Source: Enterococcus faecalis
Lineage (GTDB): Bacteria; Bacillota; Bacilli; Lactobacillales; Enterococcaceae
DNA: 64,000 bases
Reading direction: 5' to 3'
Assembly: GCF_029024925.1 (NCBI RefSeq)
Contig: NZ_CP118962.1
Location: 1,954,001-2,018,000, forward strand
Below are positions 21,035-30,586 of this stretch, one piece after another. The notes beneath the pieces were generated by a model. The model worked only from the letters and a program-made list of their open reading frames with translations. It had not been told where the DNA came from and made no database searches. Each line of letters opens with the position of its first letter. Position 1 is the first letter of the stretch. Both the position numbers and the translations under genes were made by a program.

Positions 21035-21725
21035 ATTCTTCATCGGTTGCTTTTTCTTGTTCACGATATTTTTTCATTTTTTTGCTGAATAATTCACCGT
21101 TACTAGGGGGCGTATATGTAATAGCATTCGCTCCGGCGATAATGGTTTCATGAATACTCGATTCAGTTGGTCCTCCTGTTGCAATAATCGGTAATTCTGG
21201 ATACTTGCCACGGAAATAGCGTACGGTGGCTGCAGTGTCTTTTCCTGCACTGATATTAATCATATCCACGCCAGCCGCAAGTTTTTCATCAATTGGTGTA
21301 TGAATAGAAGTTACTGTGCTGATAATAGGAATATCGATTGCTTCATCCACCATTTTAATTGTTTCAATTGGTGTAGGACCATTCAAAACGACACCCATTG
21401 AGCCTTGTGCTTCTGCAAATAAACTCATATAAGCAGAACGCATGCCTTGCGTTAAACCGCCGCCGACTCCTGAAAAGACAGGAATATCCGCTGCTTCAAT
21501 AATGCCTTTTGTAATCGCTGGATGCGGTGTAAAAGGATATACAGCAATCACTGCCTGTGCATCCGTATTGCGGATAATCGCAATATCTGTCGTAAAAATA
21601 ATTGATTTTATTTTACGGCCAAAAATTTTAATGCCACTGGCTTGCCGAATAATCTCTGGCATTTTTACAATATCTTGTTTCAGCGGCGTCATAATTTCTG
21701 GAATCCACTTTTCGCTCATTGTCAT
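21033..21725 (-). CDS. Conserved TIM-barrel protein of unknown function
   Basis: A 230-residue protein whose alternating strands and helices suggest a TIM barrel (for example GVDMINISAG, PIIATGGPTESS with a phosphate-binding Gly-rich end, then GANAITYTPPS). Similar enterococcal and streptococcal proteins are annotated only as hydrolase-like. The phosphate loop suggests a phosphorylated ligand. It follows the GH73 gene on the same strand with 13 bases between them and ends at its own terminator. No catalytic residues can be assigned. Confidence 0.6.
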   Translation of the reverse strand: MTMSEKWIPEIMTPLKQDIVKMPEIIRQASGIKIFGRKIKSIIFTTDIAIIRNTDAQAVIAVYPFTPHPAITKGIIEAADIPVFSGVGGGLTQGMRSAYMSLFAEAQGSMGVVLNGPTPIETIKMVDEAIDIPIISTVTSIHTPIDEKLAAGVDMINISAGKDTAATVRYFRGKYPELPIIATGGPTESSIHETIIAGANAITYTPPSNGELFSKKMKKYREQEKATDEE

Positions 21726-21738
21726 CGTTCCTCCATGC

Positions 21739-22359
21739 TTAACGGTCGTATTTATTTAAATTGTATTCTTCAATTACATGAATGATCTTATCAGCGTATG
21801 TAGGATCCGTTGCGTATCCAGCATCTTGAAGCGCTTGTGCAGCCTCTTTATAATTTTTGGCTAACAAGACTTTTTCATATAAATTTGGATCCCAATCGAC
21901 CCCATCAACAAATAACTTGGTATGATCTCGCATGGATTCTTCCCAATTGTCATAAACTCGAAAATCACCCTGAATCGTAATCCAGACCTCATTGACATAC
22001 TCTTTTGTTTCTAAATTGACTTTTGGTTGATTGCCATATGCTTTAATCCCAAAAAGATTGTTATATTTCGATGCTAATTGACTTTGTCCAAAATTTGATT
22101 CTAAAACTGCTTGCCCCATAATAATACTTGGTAATACCCCGTAAGATTCTTGTAATTCACGTGCATACGGTGTGATTTCAGCAACAAATTCTTCTTTTGA
22201 GATGTTTTCATTTTGGCGATTGACTGACTCGCTTTGTCCCTTATCTGAATCAGAAAGGACAGATAACGAAAAGACAAAGGCCAAACCGACGACAACTACG
22301 CCTAAGAATAACTTTGGCAAATTCAGCTGCTTTTTTCTTTTTTTCTGATAGTTGCTCAC
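21739..22359 (-). CDS. Membrane-anchored GH73 glucosaminidase-like protein
   Basis: About 206 residues: a basic cytoplasmic start, one membrane helix (about 13-35), a short linker, then a mannosyl-glycoprotein endo-beta-N-acetylglucosaminidase domain of family GH73. The catalytic Glu lies in AVLESNFGQS, and the family motif NNLFGIKAYG follows. It should cut peptidoglycan glycan strands at the cell surface. The start is probably the GTG at 22357-22359 (GGGGAA upstream); an ATG at 22378-22380 would add seven residues. Confidence 0.85.
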   Translation of the reverse strand: MSNYQKKRKKQLNLPKLFLGVVVVGLAFVFSLSVLSDSDKGQSESVNRQNENISKEEFVAEITPYARELQESYGVLPSIIMGQAVLESNFGQSQLASKYNNLFGIKAYGNQPKVNLETKEYVNEVWITIQGDFRVYDNWEESMRDHTKLFVDGVDWDPNLYEKVLLAKNYKEAAQALQDAGYATDPTYADKIIHVIEEYNLNKYDR

Positions 22360-22479
22360 TTCATTAATTCCCCACTTCATCTTTTATTTTCCGATAAAAT
22401 GTTTCACTATCTTTCACTCTCGTGATTGATTTCATTTGTTACTATAACCGAATAATTGTATCATTTTCACAGAAAATTA

Positions 22480-22698
22480 TCAACTTTCATCACTGCTTAC
22501 GCTCGTGATTTCAGTACTTGATTCAGTGGTAGCAGTTGAAGAAACTGTACTACTTTCAGAAATTTTAGTGGATGATTTCACTGTTGTTTCAGTTGATGTG
22601 TGAACAGATTCTTCAACTGGCTTTTTGCCAAAAAAGACAAAAATTACCGCACCAAACATAATAATCACAGATAAAATCCCAGCAATTGTGTATTTCAA
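22480..22698 (-). CDS. Small Ser/Thr-rich membrane protein
   Basis: 72 residues: one N-terminal membrane helix (3-23), KK stop-transfer residues, then a low-complexity Ser/Thr/Glu tail on the outside. There are no family motifs. It is 20 bases downstream of the 22719-23237 gene and has an AGGATGG site before its ATG, so the two are probably co-transcribed. Function unknown. Confidence 0.65.
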   Translation of the reverse strand: MKYTIAGILSVIIMFGAVIFVFFGKKPVEESVHTSTETTVKSSTKISESSTVSSTATTESSTEITSVSSDES

Positions 22699-22718
22699 AA
22701 GACCATCCTTCCTATTCG

Positions 22719-23237
22719 TTATTCACCTACGTAAGTATCCATCAGATTTTCATTGACCCAATCTAATAATTCAACTTTTGAACCTTCCAATTGTCGTTGA
22801 ATCGTAGCTGGTAACCGGAATGTAATAATATCATCAAAACCCCATTCACCATAGGCCAGCGTCACTTTCAAATCAATATAACCAGCAGCAATTTCTTGTT
22901 CCTGTTTATTGTTAGGAATTAATTCTACAACGCCCAAATCAGATTGTAGCCATTTTTTGGCAATTGTTGTTTTTAACCGTTTATATTCCGAAACAGCTAG
23001 GTTACGTTTTTCCGGAAATAAGATGGTTTGGCGGAGTATTTTTTGAGTCAGCATCCACTCATAATCCGTAAACAAATTCTTAATTTTTTGCATGACTTCA
23101 TTGTCCAAACCAAATTGGCCTTCTTTCCAAGCTTGCCAATCGGCTGCTTGAATTTGATAAGCGGAGTAAAAATTTTCTTCTGTTTGATACTGTTCAATAA
23201 TTGCGTCAACAATAATATCTACATAAACTTGATGCAT
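22719..23237 (-). CDS. Conserved hypothetical protein
   Basis: 172 residues, soluble, rich in Trp, Lys and Glu; no recognised domain. The start is the ATG at 23235-23237 because GGAGG is nine bases upstream; the ATG two codons earlier is too close. The first half is helical, the second half predicts strands (DLKVTLAYGEWGFDDIITFRLP). It precedes the small membrane protein gene. Function unknown. Confidence 0.65.
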   Translation of the reverse strand: MHQVYVDIIVDAIIEQYQTEENFYSAYQIQAADWQAWKEGQFGLDNEVMQKIKNLFTDYEWMLTQKILRQTILFPEKRNLAVSEYKRLKTTIAKKWLQSDLGVVELIPNNKQEQEIAAGYIDLKVTLAYGEWGFDDIITFRLPATIQRQLEGSKVELLDWVNENLMDTYVGE

Positions 23238-23409
23238 AATCATTCGCCTCCATTTTCTATTTTACTGAAATTCTCTAAAAAAAGCATCTTTTTATCTCTG
23301 GATTTTATCATATTTACAAAATTGTCCTTGTTTTCTAATTTCTCTTGTTTACAGTATAATAAATAATGAAGAAGATTTGAAGAAATTGCATAGATTAGGA
23401 GGACTTCTT

Positions 23410-24369
23410 TTGACAAAAAAATTATATCAATGGGGCATCGTAGGATTAGGTGGAATTGCCCACGAATTTGCTTCAACGTTTAAACAAGAAACTAGCCAAC
23501 TTGCAGCTGTTGCTTCACGGACATTGACTAAAGCAGAACAATTTGCCGCTGATTATTCAATCCCTAAAGCCTATGGTTCTTATGAAGAATTGCTAGCAGA
23601 TGAAACAATCGATGTTGTTTATATAGCAGTGCCAAATAAACAACATGCTGAACACATTTTAAAAGCGCTCCAGGCCGGAAAACATGTGTTGTGTGAAAAA
23701 GCTATTACGATGAACGCGGCAGAATTAAAACAAGCCTTGGCAGTTGCAGAAAAAAATGACCTTATTTTAGCAGAAGCCATGACTATTTTTAACATGCCAC
23801 TATACGACGAATTACGTCGCTTGATGGATGCTGGCAAATTTGGTCAGTTAAAAATGATTCAAGCACCATTTGGAAGTTACAAAGAACCCGATCCTAAAAA
23901 TCGCTTTTTTAATCCTGACTTAGCAGGCGGCGCATTGTTAGATATTGGTACTTATGCGGTTTCGTTTGCTCGTTGGTTTCTCAGCTCACAGCCAGACGTT
24001 TTAGCTTCTAGCATGGTTCCCTTCTCTACTGGCGTTGATGAACAATCGGTGACATTGCTTCGGAATAAAGAAAATGAGTTGGCTACTATTTCATTAACAT
24101 TCCAAGCAAAAATGCCAAAGCAAGGAATTGTTGCTTTTGAAGATGCCTATATTACCATTACAGATTATCCACGTGCAGATGAAGCAATCGTTCACTACAA
24201 TGACGGTACAGTTGAGACCATCGTTTCTGGGTACTCAGCTGAAGCCATGAATTATGAAATCTACAATATGGTTGAAGCAATCAAAGGTACTCAACCCAAC
24301 CGCTCCTTATTTTTCACGACAGAAGTCATTGATATTTTGGACCAGATGCAAAAATTATGGCAGAATTAA
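23410..24369 (+). CDS. Gfo/Idh/MocA-family NAD(P)-dependent oxidoreductase
   Basis: 319 residues. The N-terminal Rossmann fold has GIVGLGGIAHEF, and the family motif AGKHVLCEKAIT carries the conserved EK pair near residue 97. The C-terminal domain holds GGALLDIGTYAV. These enzymes oxidise or reduce sugars and polyols, or dihydrodiols; the substrate is unknown. The start is the TTG at 23410-23412 because a perfect AGGAGG (23397-23402) lies eight bases before it; an upstream ATG at 23377 lacks a site. It is isolated and convergent with asnS. Confidence 0.9.
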   Translation: MTKKLYQWGIVGLGGIAHEFASTFKQETSQLAAVASRTLTKAEQFAADYSIPKAYGSYEELLADETIDVVYIAVPNKQHAEHILKALQAGKHVLCEKAITMNAAELKQALAVAEKNDLILAEAMTIFNMPLYDELRRLMDAGKFGQLKMIQAPFGSYKEPDPKNRFFNPDLAGGALLDIGTYAVSFARWFLSSQPDVLASSMVPFSTGVDEQSVTLLRNKENELATISLTFQAKMPKQGIVAFEDAYITITDYPRADEAIVHYNDGTVETIVSGYSAEAMNYEIYNMVEAIKGTQPNRSLFFTTEVIDILDQMQKLWQN

Positions 24370-24406
24370 AAAAAGAACTTCGGCTTTTGCCGAAGTTCTC
24401 TTTTTT
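24368..24406. terminator. Bidirectional terminator between the oxidoreductase gene and asnS
   Basis: AGAACTTCGGC and GCCGAAGTTCT form a stem around a TTTT loop, flanked by A and T runs. Confidence 0.9.
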
Positions 24407-24415
24407 ATTTGTTCT

Positions 24416-25750
24416 CTATGGATAAATACGGTTTAACATACGTGGGAACGGAATCGCTTCACGAATGTGTTCATTACCAGTAATGAACGTAACAGCACGT
24501 TCTAAACCTAACCCGAAGCCGGAATGTGGCACAGAACCGTATTTACGTAAATCTAAATACCAGCTATATTCTTCTTCAGATAAGCCAAACTCAGCAACTT
24601 TTTCTTTCAAATAATCATAATCAGTTGCACGCTCTGAACCACCGATAATTTCACCATAACCTTCTGGTGCAATTAAATCGGCACAAATTACAACATCTTC
24701 ACGTGTTGGATGTGGTTTCATATAGAAGGCTTTAATTGCTTTTGGATAATTTAAAATGAATGTTGGAACGCCATAGTAATTTGAAATAAAGGTTTCATGT
24801 GGGCTACCAAAGTCTTCGCCCCATTCAATGTGATCATAATCATTGTTTGCTTCTTCTTTTTGTAATAACTCAATCGCATCATCGTAAGTAATACGTTTGA
24901 ATGGCTCCGAAACATATTTTTCCAGTAACGCTGTATCACGTTCTAAAACATCCAATGGATATTGTTGATTTTTCAATACCGATTTAATTAAATGTTTTAC
25001 GTAGGCTTCTTGAATATCTAGTGATTCTTCATGAGTTGTGTATGCCATTTCTGGTTCAATCATCCAGAATTCCGTTAAGTGACGACGAGTTTTGGATTTT
25101 TCCGCACGGAAAGTTGGTCCAAAAGTAAAGACTTTTCCAAATGCCATCGCACCAGCTTCTGCATATAATTGACCTGTTTGTGATAAGAATGCTGGTTGTC
25201 CGAAGTAATCTGTTTCAAATAATTCTGTTGTGCCTTCTGGTGCTGAGCCTGTTAAAATTGGGCTATCAATTTTAATGAATCCTTGTTCGTTAAAGAACTC
25301 GTAAGTAGCACGAATAATTTCGTTACGAACTAACATGATCGCATGTTGTTTGCTTGAACGTAACCATAAATGACGATGATCCATTAAAAAATCTGTGCCG
25401 TGTTCTTTCGGCGTAATTGGGTAATCTTCTGAAGCGCCAACGACTTCTAAATCAGTGATATCCATTTCATAGCCGAATTTAGAACGGCTATCTTCTTTGA
25501 TAACACCAGTAACCATGACTGCTGTTTCTTGTGATAAATGTTTAATTTCTTGGAATTTTTCTGTACCAGCTTCTTCACCAAAGGCTTCAATGAAGTTTGG
25601 TTTGAACACGACACCTTGGAAAAAGGCTGTCCCGTCACGTAATTGTAAAAAGGCAATTTTTCCGCTTGAGCGTTTGTTAGCAATCCAAGCGCCAATTTTT
25701 ACTGTTTCTCCAACATGTTTGTTTGAATCAATAATTTGAATTTGTTCCAC
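24416..25750 (-). CDS. asnS: Asparaginyl-tRNA synthetase
   Basis: A class II synthetase of 444 residues: an N-terminal OB-fold anticodon domain (about 10-110) and a catalytic core with motif 2 ([18 protein letters not shown]) and motif 3 (GFGLGLERA) near the C-terminus. It charges tRNA-Asn. The GTG at 25748-25750 is preferred as start because GGAGAG lies just upstream; an in-frame ATG at 25768 adds six residues. Gene order dinG, tseB-like, aspB, asnS matches the Bacillus arrangement. Confidence 0.95.
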   Translation of the reverse strand: MEQIQIIDSNKHVGETVKIGAWIANKRSSGKIAFLQLRDGTAFFQGVVFKPNFIEAFGEEAGTEKFQEIKHLSQETAVMVTGVIKEDSRSKFGYEMDITDLEVVGASEDYPITPKEHGTDFLMDHRHLWLRSSKQHAIMLVRNEIIRATYEFFNEQGFIKIDSPILTGSAPEGTTELFETDYFGQPAFLSQTGQLYAEAGAMAFGKVFTFGPTFRAEKSKTRRHLTEFWMIEPEMAYTTHEESLDIQEAYVKHLIKSVLKNQQYPLDVLERDTALLEKYVSEPFKRITYDDAIELLQKEEANNDYDHIEWGEDFGSPHETFISNYYGVPTFILNYPKAIKAFYMKPHPTREDVVICADLIAPEGYGEIIGGSERATDYDYLKEKVAEFGLSEEEYSWYLDLRKYGSVPHSGFGLGLERAVTFITGNEHIREAIPFPRMLNRIYP

Positions 25751-25784
25751 GTTTGTCTCTCCGTTCATTTCTTAGTTTATTCTT

Positions 25785-26984
25785 TTAGGCGTTGTGCTGA
25801 ATTCGTTTCTTTTCTATAAAGTCATTCATTCGCTCAATCGCTTTTTCTAACGTCATTAAATCTGTCGCATAGCTCATCCGCACATGTTCTGGTGCACCAA
25901 AGCCCTCTCCCGTTACCAGAGCAACATGCGCTTCTTGTAATAAATCTTCCACCCAGTTAGTCACGTTATCATACCCACAAATTTCTAACGTTTTTTTGAC
26001 ATTCGGGAATAGATAAAAGGCGCCTTCAGGTTTTATTAGCGAAACACCTGGCAAAGCTGCTACTTTTGGATAGATATGATTCAGGCGTTTTTCAAAGGCC
26101 TGACGCATGTCTTCAACTGTCGACTGTTCACCTGTTAAAGCCTCAATTGCCGCATATTGGCTAACTGCGACTGGATTACTGGTGGATTGTGAAGCGAGTT
26201 GTGTCATTGCTTGAATAATTTTTTCATCACCGACTGCAAAACCAATGCGCCAGCCTGTCATTGCATATGTTTTGGAAACACCATTAATAATGATTGTCTG
26301 TTGACGAATTGCTTCTGAGATGGTTGCAATTGGTGTGAACCGATGTCCATTGTACACCAAACGACCATAAATATCATCTGCAATAATGAGGATATTATGA
26401 GCAACTGCCCATTCACTAATTTGGCGTAATTCTTCTTCCGTATAAATAATACCAGTTGGGTTAGATGGTGAATTTAAAATGATTGCTTTTGTTTTGTCCG
26501 TTCGTACAGCTTCTAATTGTGCGACTGACACTTTAAATGATTGCTCTTGCGTGCTTGATACAAATACTGGCTTGCCTTCTGCTAATTTGACTTGTTCACC
26601 ATAACTTACCCAATAAGGGACAGGGATAATCACTTCGTCCCCAACGTTCAAAATGGCTTGAAATAATAGATACAGCGCATATTTGGCACCATCTGTCACA
26701 ATAACTTGCTTGGGTTGATAACGAAGTTGATATTCTCGTTCCACATAAGAGACAATTGCTTGCTTTAATTCAGGAATGCCGCCAGAAGGTGTGTAATAAC
26801 TTGCTCTTCCATCCTCAATTGAAGCAATTGCTGCTTTTTGAATATTTTTCGGGGTTACAAAATCTGGTTCCCCAACCGTTAAGCTTAAAACATCTACACC
26901 TTTTGCTTTTAATGCTTTCGCCTTGGCGGCAGCTGCTAATGTAACAGAAGGAGTCAATTGCTGTGCTCGATTTGATACGTTCAT
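25785..26984 (-). CDS. aspB: Aspartate aminotransferase (class I PLP enzyme)
   Basis: 399 residues of the Bacillus/Thermus type aspartate aminotransferase. It interconverts aspartate and oxaloacetate with glutamate and 2-oxoglutarate. The PLP lysine lies in NGVSKTYAMTGWRIGF near residue 236; SPSNPTG and DDIYGRLVY are the substrate and cofactor motifs. It sits 34 bases before asnS, linking aspartate supply to asparaginyl-tRNA synthesis. Confidence 0.93.
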   Translation of the reverse strand: MNVSNRAQQLTPSVTLAAAAKAKALKAKGVDVLSLTVGEPDFVTPKNIQKAAIASIEDGRASYYTPSGGIPELKQAIVSYVEREYQLRYQPKQVIVTDGAKYALYLLFQAILNVGDEVIIPVPYWVSYGEQVKLAEGKPVFVSSTQEQSFKVSVAQLEAVRTDKTKAIILNSPSNPTGIIYTEEELRQISEWAVAHNILIIADDIYGRLVYNGHRFTPIATISEAIRQQTIIINGVSKTYAMTGWRIGFAVGDEKIIQAMTQLASQSTSNPVAVSQYAAIEALTGEQSTVEDMRQAFEKRLNHIYPKVAALPGVSLIKPEGAFYLFPNVKKTLEICGYDNVTNWVEDLLQEAHVALVTGEGFGAPEHVRMSYATDLMTLEKAIERMNDFIEKKRIQHNA

Positions 26985-27022
26985 ACACCTTTCACTCCCA
27001 CTTTCATCAAAACCTATCTAAA

Positions 27023-27541
27023 TTAAATATCTTTGACAACGTTGATCTCTTCGCCCTTATCAAAGCTCATAAGATAATACGTTAGTACTCCTTGATCATT
27101 TTCGGTGACCACTTCCCATGCAGGGCGCTTATCATAAAGCCCTAACGTAGCTTTCATCACCGATTCATCGGGATGGGCTTTAGCAACAATGTCTGTTATT
27201 TGTTGTTCAGTTTGACCATCTTTTTGATTTAAGACCGTGACTTTTTCTCCCGATTTAGGGACAATCACGACAATCTCTGTGCCTTTATCATTTTTGCCGG
27301 TTAAAGTAAAATACGTATTTTTGCGTGTAAACCAGTAAAATTTATCAACTGTTTCTAAATTAGCAGAAGTTTTGGCAATTGCGGTTGCTTCTTTTTCGGC
27401 TTGAGCCATTGGTTGATTGGTTCGTACAAAAAAGATAATTATTGTTACAAGAATTGCTAAAAGGATTGCCAATAGGGTTACAAGGACAGTAATCCGTTTC
27501 TTCTCTTTCTTTTCTTCTAATTCCTCCAAAAATCCTTCCAT
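27023..27541 (-). CDS. TseB/YpmB-like DUF5590 membrane protein
   Basis: 172 residues: a short charged cytoplasmic start, one membrane helix (about 17-40) and an extracytoplasmic part with two PepSY-like repeats (about 55-100 and 105-165). Bacillus YpmB/TseB is a cell-wall elongation regulator encoded in the same place before aspB-asnS, and this context supports the assignment. Confidence 0.78.
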   Translation of the reverse strand: MEGFLEELEEKKEKKRITVLVTLLAILLAILVTIIIFFVRTNQPMAQAEKEATAIAKTSANLETVDKFYWFTRKNTYFTLTGKNDKGTEIVVIVPKSGEKVTVLNQKDGQTEQQITDIVAKAHPDESVMKATLGLYDKRPAWEVVTENDQGVLTYYLMSFDKGEEINVVKDI

Positions 27542-27616
27542 CCTCTCTAAACTTACTGGGTCTTATTATAGCAGAAAAATAGCGGCCTTTCACAAATATG
27601 ACCTAAAAATAATCAA

Positions 27617-30406
27617 TTATTTGTTTAAAAATTCCTTTAATTCTTCTAAAATTTCAGGCATGGGCGCTTCTTTTACTGAGAGTCCCTTGGGAAACGCTTT
27701 GATTAATCGTTTGCCATATTTTGCAGTGACTAAACGACGATCCAGAATCAGCAATGCCCCTCTGTCTTCTTCAGAACGGATTAAACGGCCCAGTGCTTGT
27801 CGCAAACGTAAGGCTGCTTTCGGTACCGCTTCTTGAGCAAATGGTTGTATCCCTTCTGCTTCTAAATACGCATATTTTGCTTGCACAAGTGGTCGTTTCG
27901 GGTTTTCAAAAGGTAAACGCGTGACTATCAATAACTGTAAAGCTGTTCCTGGTAAGTCCACACCTTCCCAAAAGCTATCGGCTCCTAGCAAGACATTCGG
28001 TTTTCCATTAGAGAACCGTTTAAGAATTTTTTCACGACTGCCGCTAATCCCTTGGGCGAGGACCTCTTGTCCTTTTTCCAATAATCTCGGCTGGACTTGA
28101 TGATACACGGTGGACAATAATTCATGCGAAGTAAAAAGAACCAACATCGAACGTTCCTCTTGCGCCATCAATTTTTCAATGGTATCTGAAATGTATTGAC
28201 CCATTTCATAGGAAGAGGCATTTTGAATGGCTACTGCTTCTTCCGGTACATAGACTCGCGCATTTTCTGCATAGTTATATGGCGTTGGCAGGGTTTTGAA
28301 CGTCACCTCTGTTAAACCTAACCGTTGCGGTAAATACTTTTTATTGTTGCCAAACTTCAATGTGCCGCTTGTATAAATAATTCGTTCATACCGCGGATAC
28401 CACTTTGTTTCAGGAAGCAAACTAGCTTCTAAGTCATGAATTTCAATCAAGCCATGGTCTTCATTTTGTGGTAAATATTCTTTTACCCAACGTGGACGCC
28501 AATCATCAAGATAAATGGTAAAACAGTGATGAATACGTTCAATTTCATCAAAAAATTGAAATAAGCGAACAAAAACGATGCGATCAGCCAAACTAAAGGT
28601 TTCCAACTGACTCATAATTGTTTGCTGTAACTTACTTTGAATAGTTAACAGCTCCTGCAGTAAAAGCTGGAGCGTTTGACTATGTTTTTCTCCCGCAGCA
28701 GATAAATAATCAATACGTTCTTTGGTTAAAAGCAACTCCTGATGGTCTATCCGCTTCTGCGTTTTACTAAATAAACGATGCAATTCAAAAAGAAAATCTT
28801 GCCATTCATCCACAAAATCCAGTAAACCTTGCTGATAAATTTTTACAAACCGCTGCTCTTCAGAAAACTGTTGAAAAATTTGCTGTAAAGCAACAAAAAG
28901 TTGTTCTTTTTCAATAAAATGCGTGACTTGTTTTTTTAGTATCACGCTGTTCACTCGTTCGCTCGCCATCCGACTAGCGATGTCTGGTAAATGATGTGCT
29001 TCATCAATAATTAGCCACGGACTTTCAGGTAATAACGGTTGTTTTCTTAGCGACTCTTGCGCCAAAAATGCATGATTAACAATCAACACGTTACTTTGAG
29101 CGACTTTTTTATACAGATGTCTTAAAAAGTCAACTTCATAAAGTTCATCTTTTTTTGAAAGAAAATCCAATCCGCGATGTGTAACTTCTTTCCAGAATAA
29201 ATGATTTAAATTCGTCAATTGTAGTTCATCTAAATCGCCCGTTTCTGTTTCTAGCAACCAGACGAGAACGCCCATTTGATAAAGAGCGTATTGTTTTTGC
29301 GGAGTTGGCTGATTCAACGTTGCCTTAAAGCGTTGTAAATCAAGATAGTGTCGATGGCTTTTAATAACAATGCCTCGTAATTTCCCTTGGCAGATTTGAT
29401 TGGCTAATGGTAAATCTTTTTCCACTAATTGATTTTGTAAAACAATCGAAACTGTTGAAATGATGACTGGTTTTTCTGGCGTTGCTAAATAGCTCATCGG
29501 CAACAGATAGCCTAATGTTTTTCCCGTTCCAGTCGCTGCTTCAATAAATAAATCTTTTGTCGTTCCTTCTGTAAAATGATCATAGACTAAATTCATCATC
29601 CGACTCTGTTCCGCACGATAAGCGAAACGTTCGCCAAACAGTTTTTCTTTGGCTTTTTTAGTTTTGGGATACGTGCTAGTCTGATAGAACGTTTCTTCAA
29701 AAAGTGGAACTTCTTTTTTGCGTAAAGCAATGCCACTGACCACTTGATAAGCTGGATTTAATGGTGTGACTTGTTTTTTCATTTGTTCATACGTTTGTTG
29801 AATAAAGGCACTGGTTTCCCGCGCTGTCTGTTGACTTAATTCCGCAATTTTTTCCATAGTGACTAATGGTAAAGATTTCATTTTTTCTTGAATTAATAAC
29901 AAAAGTTCGGCTGTAACCTGCGCATCACTATCTGCTTGATGGGGATTCTCATGAGACAAACCTAAGCTTTCCGACAAATCACTTAAGCGGAAACTTTTTT
30001 CTGTCGGTAAAAAAATCTGTGCCAATTCCACTGTATCAATGGCTGGAATGGTAAGTGGCGGCGTGCCACACCGTACCAGTTCACGAGCTAAAAAATTATA
30101 ATCAAAGTGGACGTTATGCGCCACAAAAATAGTATCTTCCAGATAATGATAAATTGTATGTGCTACATCTTCAAAATAAGGCGCTTTTTGAACTTGCGTA
30201 TTACTAATCCCCGTTAAACTTTGAATTTGTTTTGGTACTACTTGATTGGGATTCACATCTGTCGCAAAGTTCGCAATAATCTTTCCATCTTGAACGAGAA
30301 CGCATCCAAACTGAATGATCCGATCACTTGTAGGATCTGTTCCAGTCGTTTCAAGGTCAACTACTGCATACACTTGTTTGTCTTTCAATGACTTCACGCC
30401 TTTCAT
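27617..30406 (-). CDS. dinG: DinG-family exonuclease/helicase-like protein
   Basis: 929 residues. Residues 10-175 form a DEDD exonuclease domain like DNA polymerase III epsilon (VVDLETTGTDP, then HNVHFDYNF). An XPD-type helicase core follows with Walker A ATGTGKT (about 290), DEAH in IIDEAHHLPD (about 455), and a C-terminal motif LGRLIRSEEDRG. The four-Cys iron-sulphur cluster of Escherichia DinG is not seen, as in Bacillus and Staphylococcus DinG, where the exonuclease dominates. A TTG at 30386-30388 is an alternative start. Confidence 0.92.
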   Translation of the reverse strand: MKGVKSLKDKQVYAVVDLETTGTDPTSDRIIQFGCVLVQDGKIIANFATDVNPNQVVPKQIQSLTGISNTQVQKAPYFEDVAHTIYHYLEDTIFVAHNVHFDYNFLARELVRCGTPPLTIPAIDTVELAQIFLPTEKSFRLSDLSESLGLSHENPHQADSDAQVTAELLLLIQEKMKSLPLVTMEKIAELSQQTARETSAFIQQTYEQMKKQVTPLNPAYQVVSGIALRKKEVPLFEETFYQTSTYPKTKKAKEKLFGERFAYRAEQSRMMNLVYDHFTEGTTKDLFIEAATGTGKTLGYLLPMSYLATPEKPVIISTVSIVLQNQLVEKDLPLANQICQGKLRGIVIKSHRHYLDLQRFKATLNQPTPQKQYALYQMGVLVWLLETETGDLDELQLTNLNHLFWKEVTHRGLDFLSKKDELYEVDFLRHLYKKVAQSNVLIVNHAFLAQESLRKQPLLPESPWLIIDEAHHLPDIASRMASERVNSVILKKQVTHFIEKEQLFVALQQIFQQFSEEQRFVKIYQQGLLDFVDEWQDFLFELHRLFSKTQKRIDHQELLLTKERIDYLSAAGEKHSQTLQLLLQELLTIQSKLQQTIMSQLETFSLADRIVFVRLFQFFDEIERIHHCFTIYLDDWRPRWVKEYLPQNEDHGLIEIHDLEASLLPETKWYPRYERIIYTSGTLKFGNNKKYLPQRLGLTEVTFKTLPTPYNYAENARVYVPEEAVAIQNASSYEMGQYISDTIEKLMAQEERSMLVLFTSHELLSTVYHQVQPRLLEKGQEVLAQGISGSREKILKRFSNGKPNVLLGADSFWEGVDLPGTALQLLIVTRLPFENPKRPLVQAKYAYLEAEGIQPFAQEAVPKAALRLRQALGRLIRSEEDRGALLILDRRLVTAKYGKRLIKAFPKGLSVKEAPMPEILEELKEFLNK

Positions 30407-30495
30407 TCATCTTTGAAAATTATACTACAATTTATAGGATTTTCACTAGTATTTCAAAAATTCTCTTGAAATCTTTTCCAGAGATAATAAGAAAG

Positions 30496-30540
30496 AGCCT
30501 GAAACAAAAATTCAAAGTGATTTTTGTTTCAGGCTTAAAA
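30496..30540 (-). terminator. Terminator after the frameshifted gene
   Basis: GCCTGAAACAAAAA and TTTTTGTTTCAGGC form a 14-bp stem between that gene and dinG. Confidence 0.85.
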
Positions 30541-30586
30541 GCTGATAAACTGAATGGTTTTGTCTTACCTTCTCCTAAATAAACGA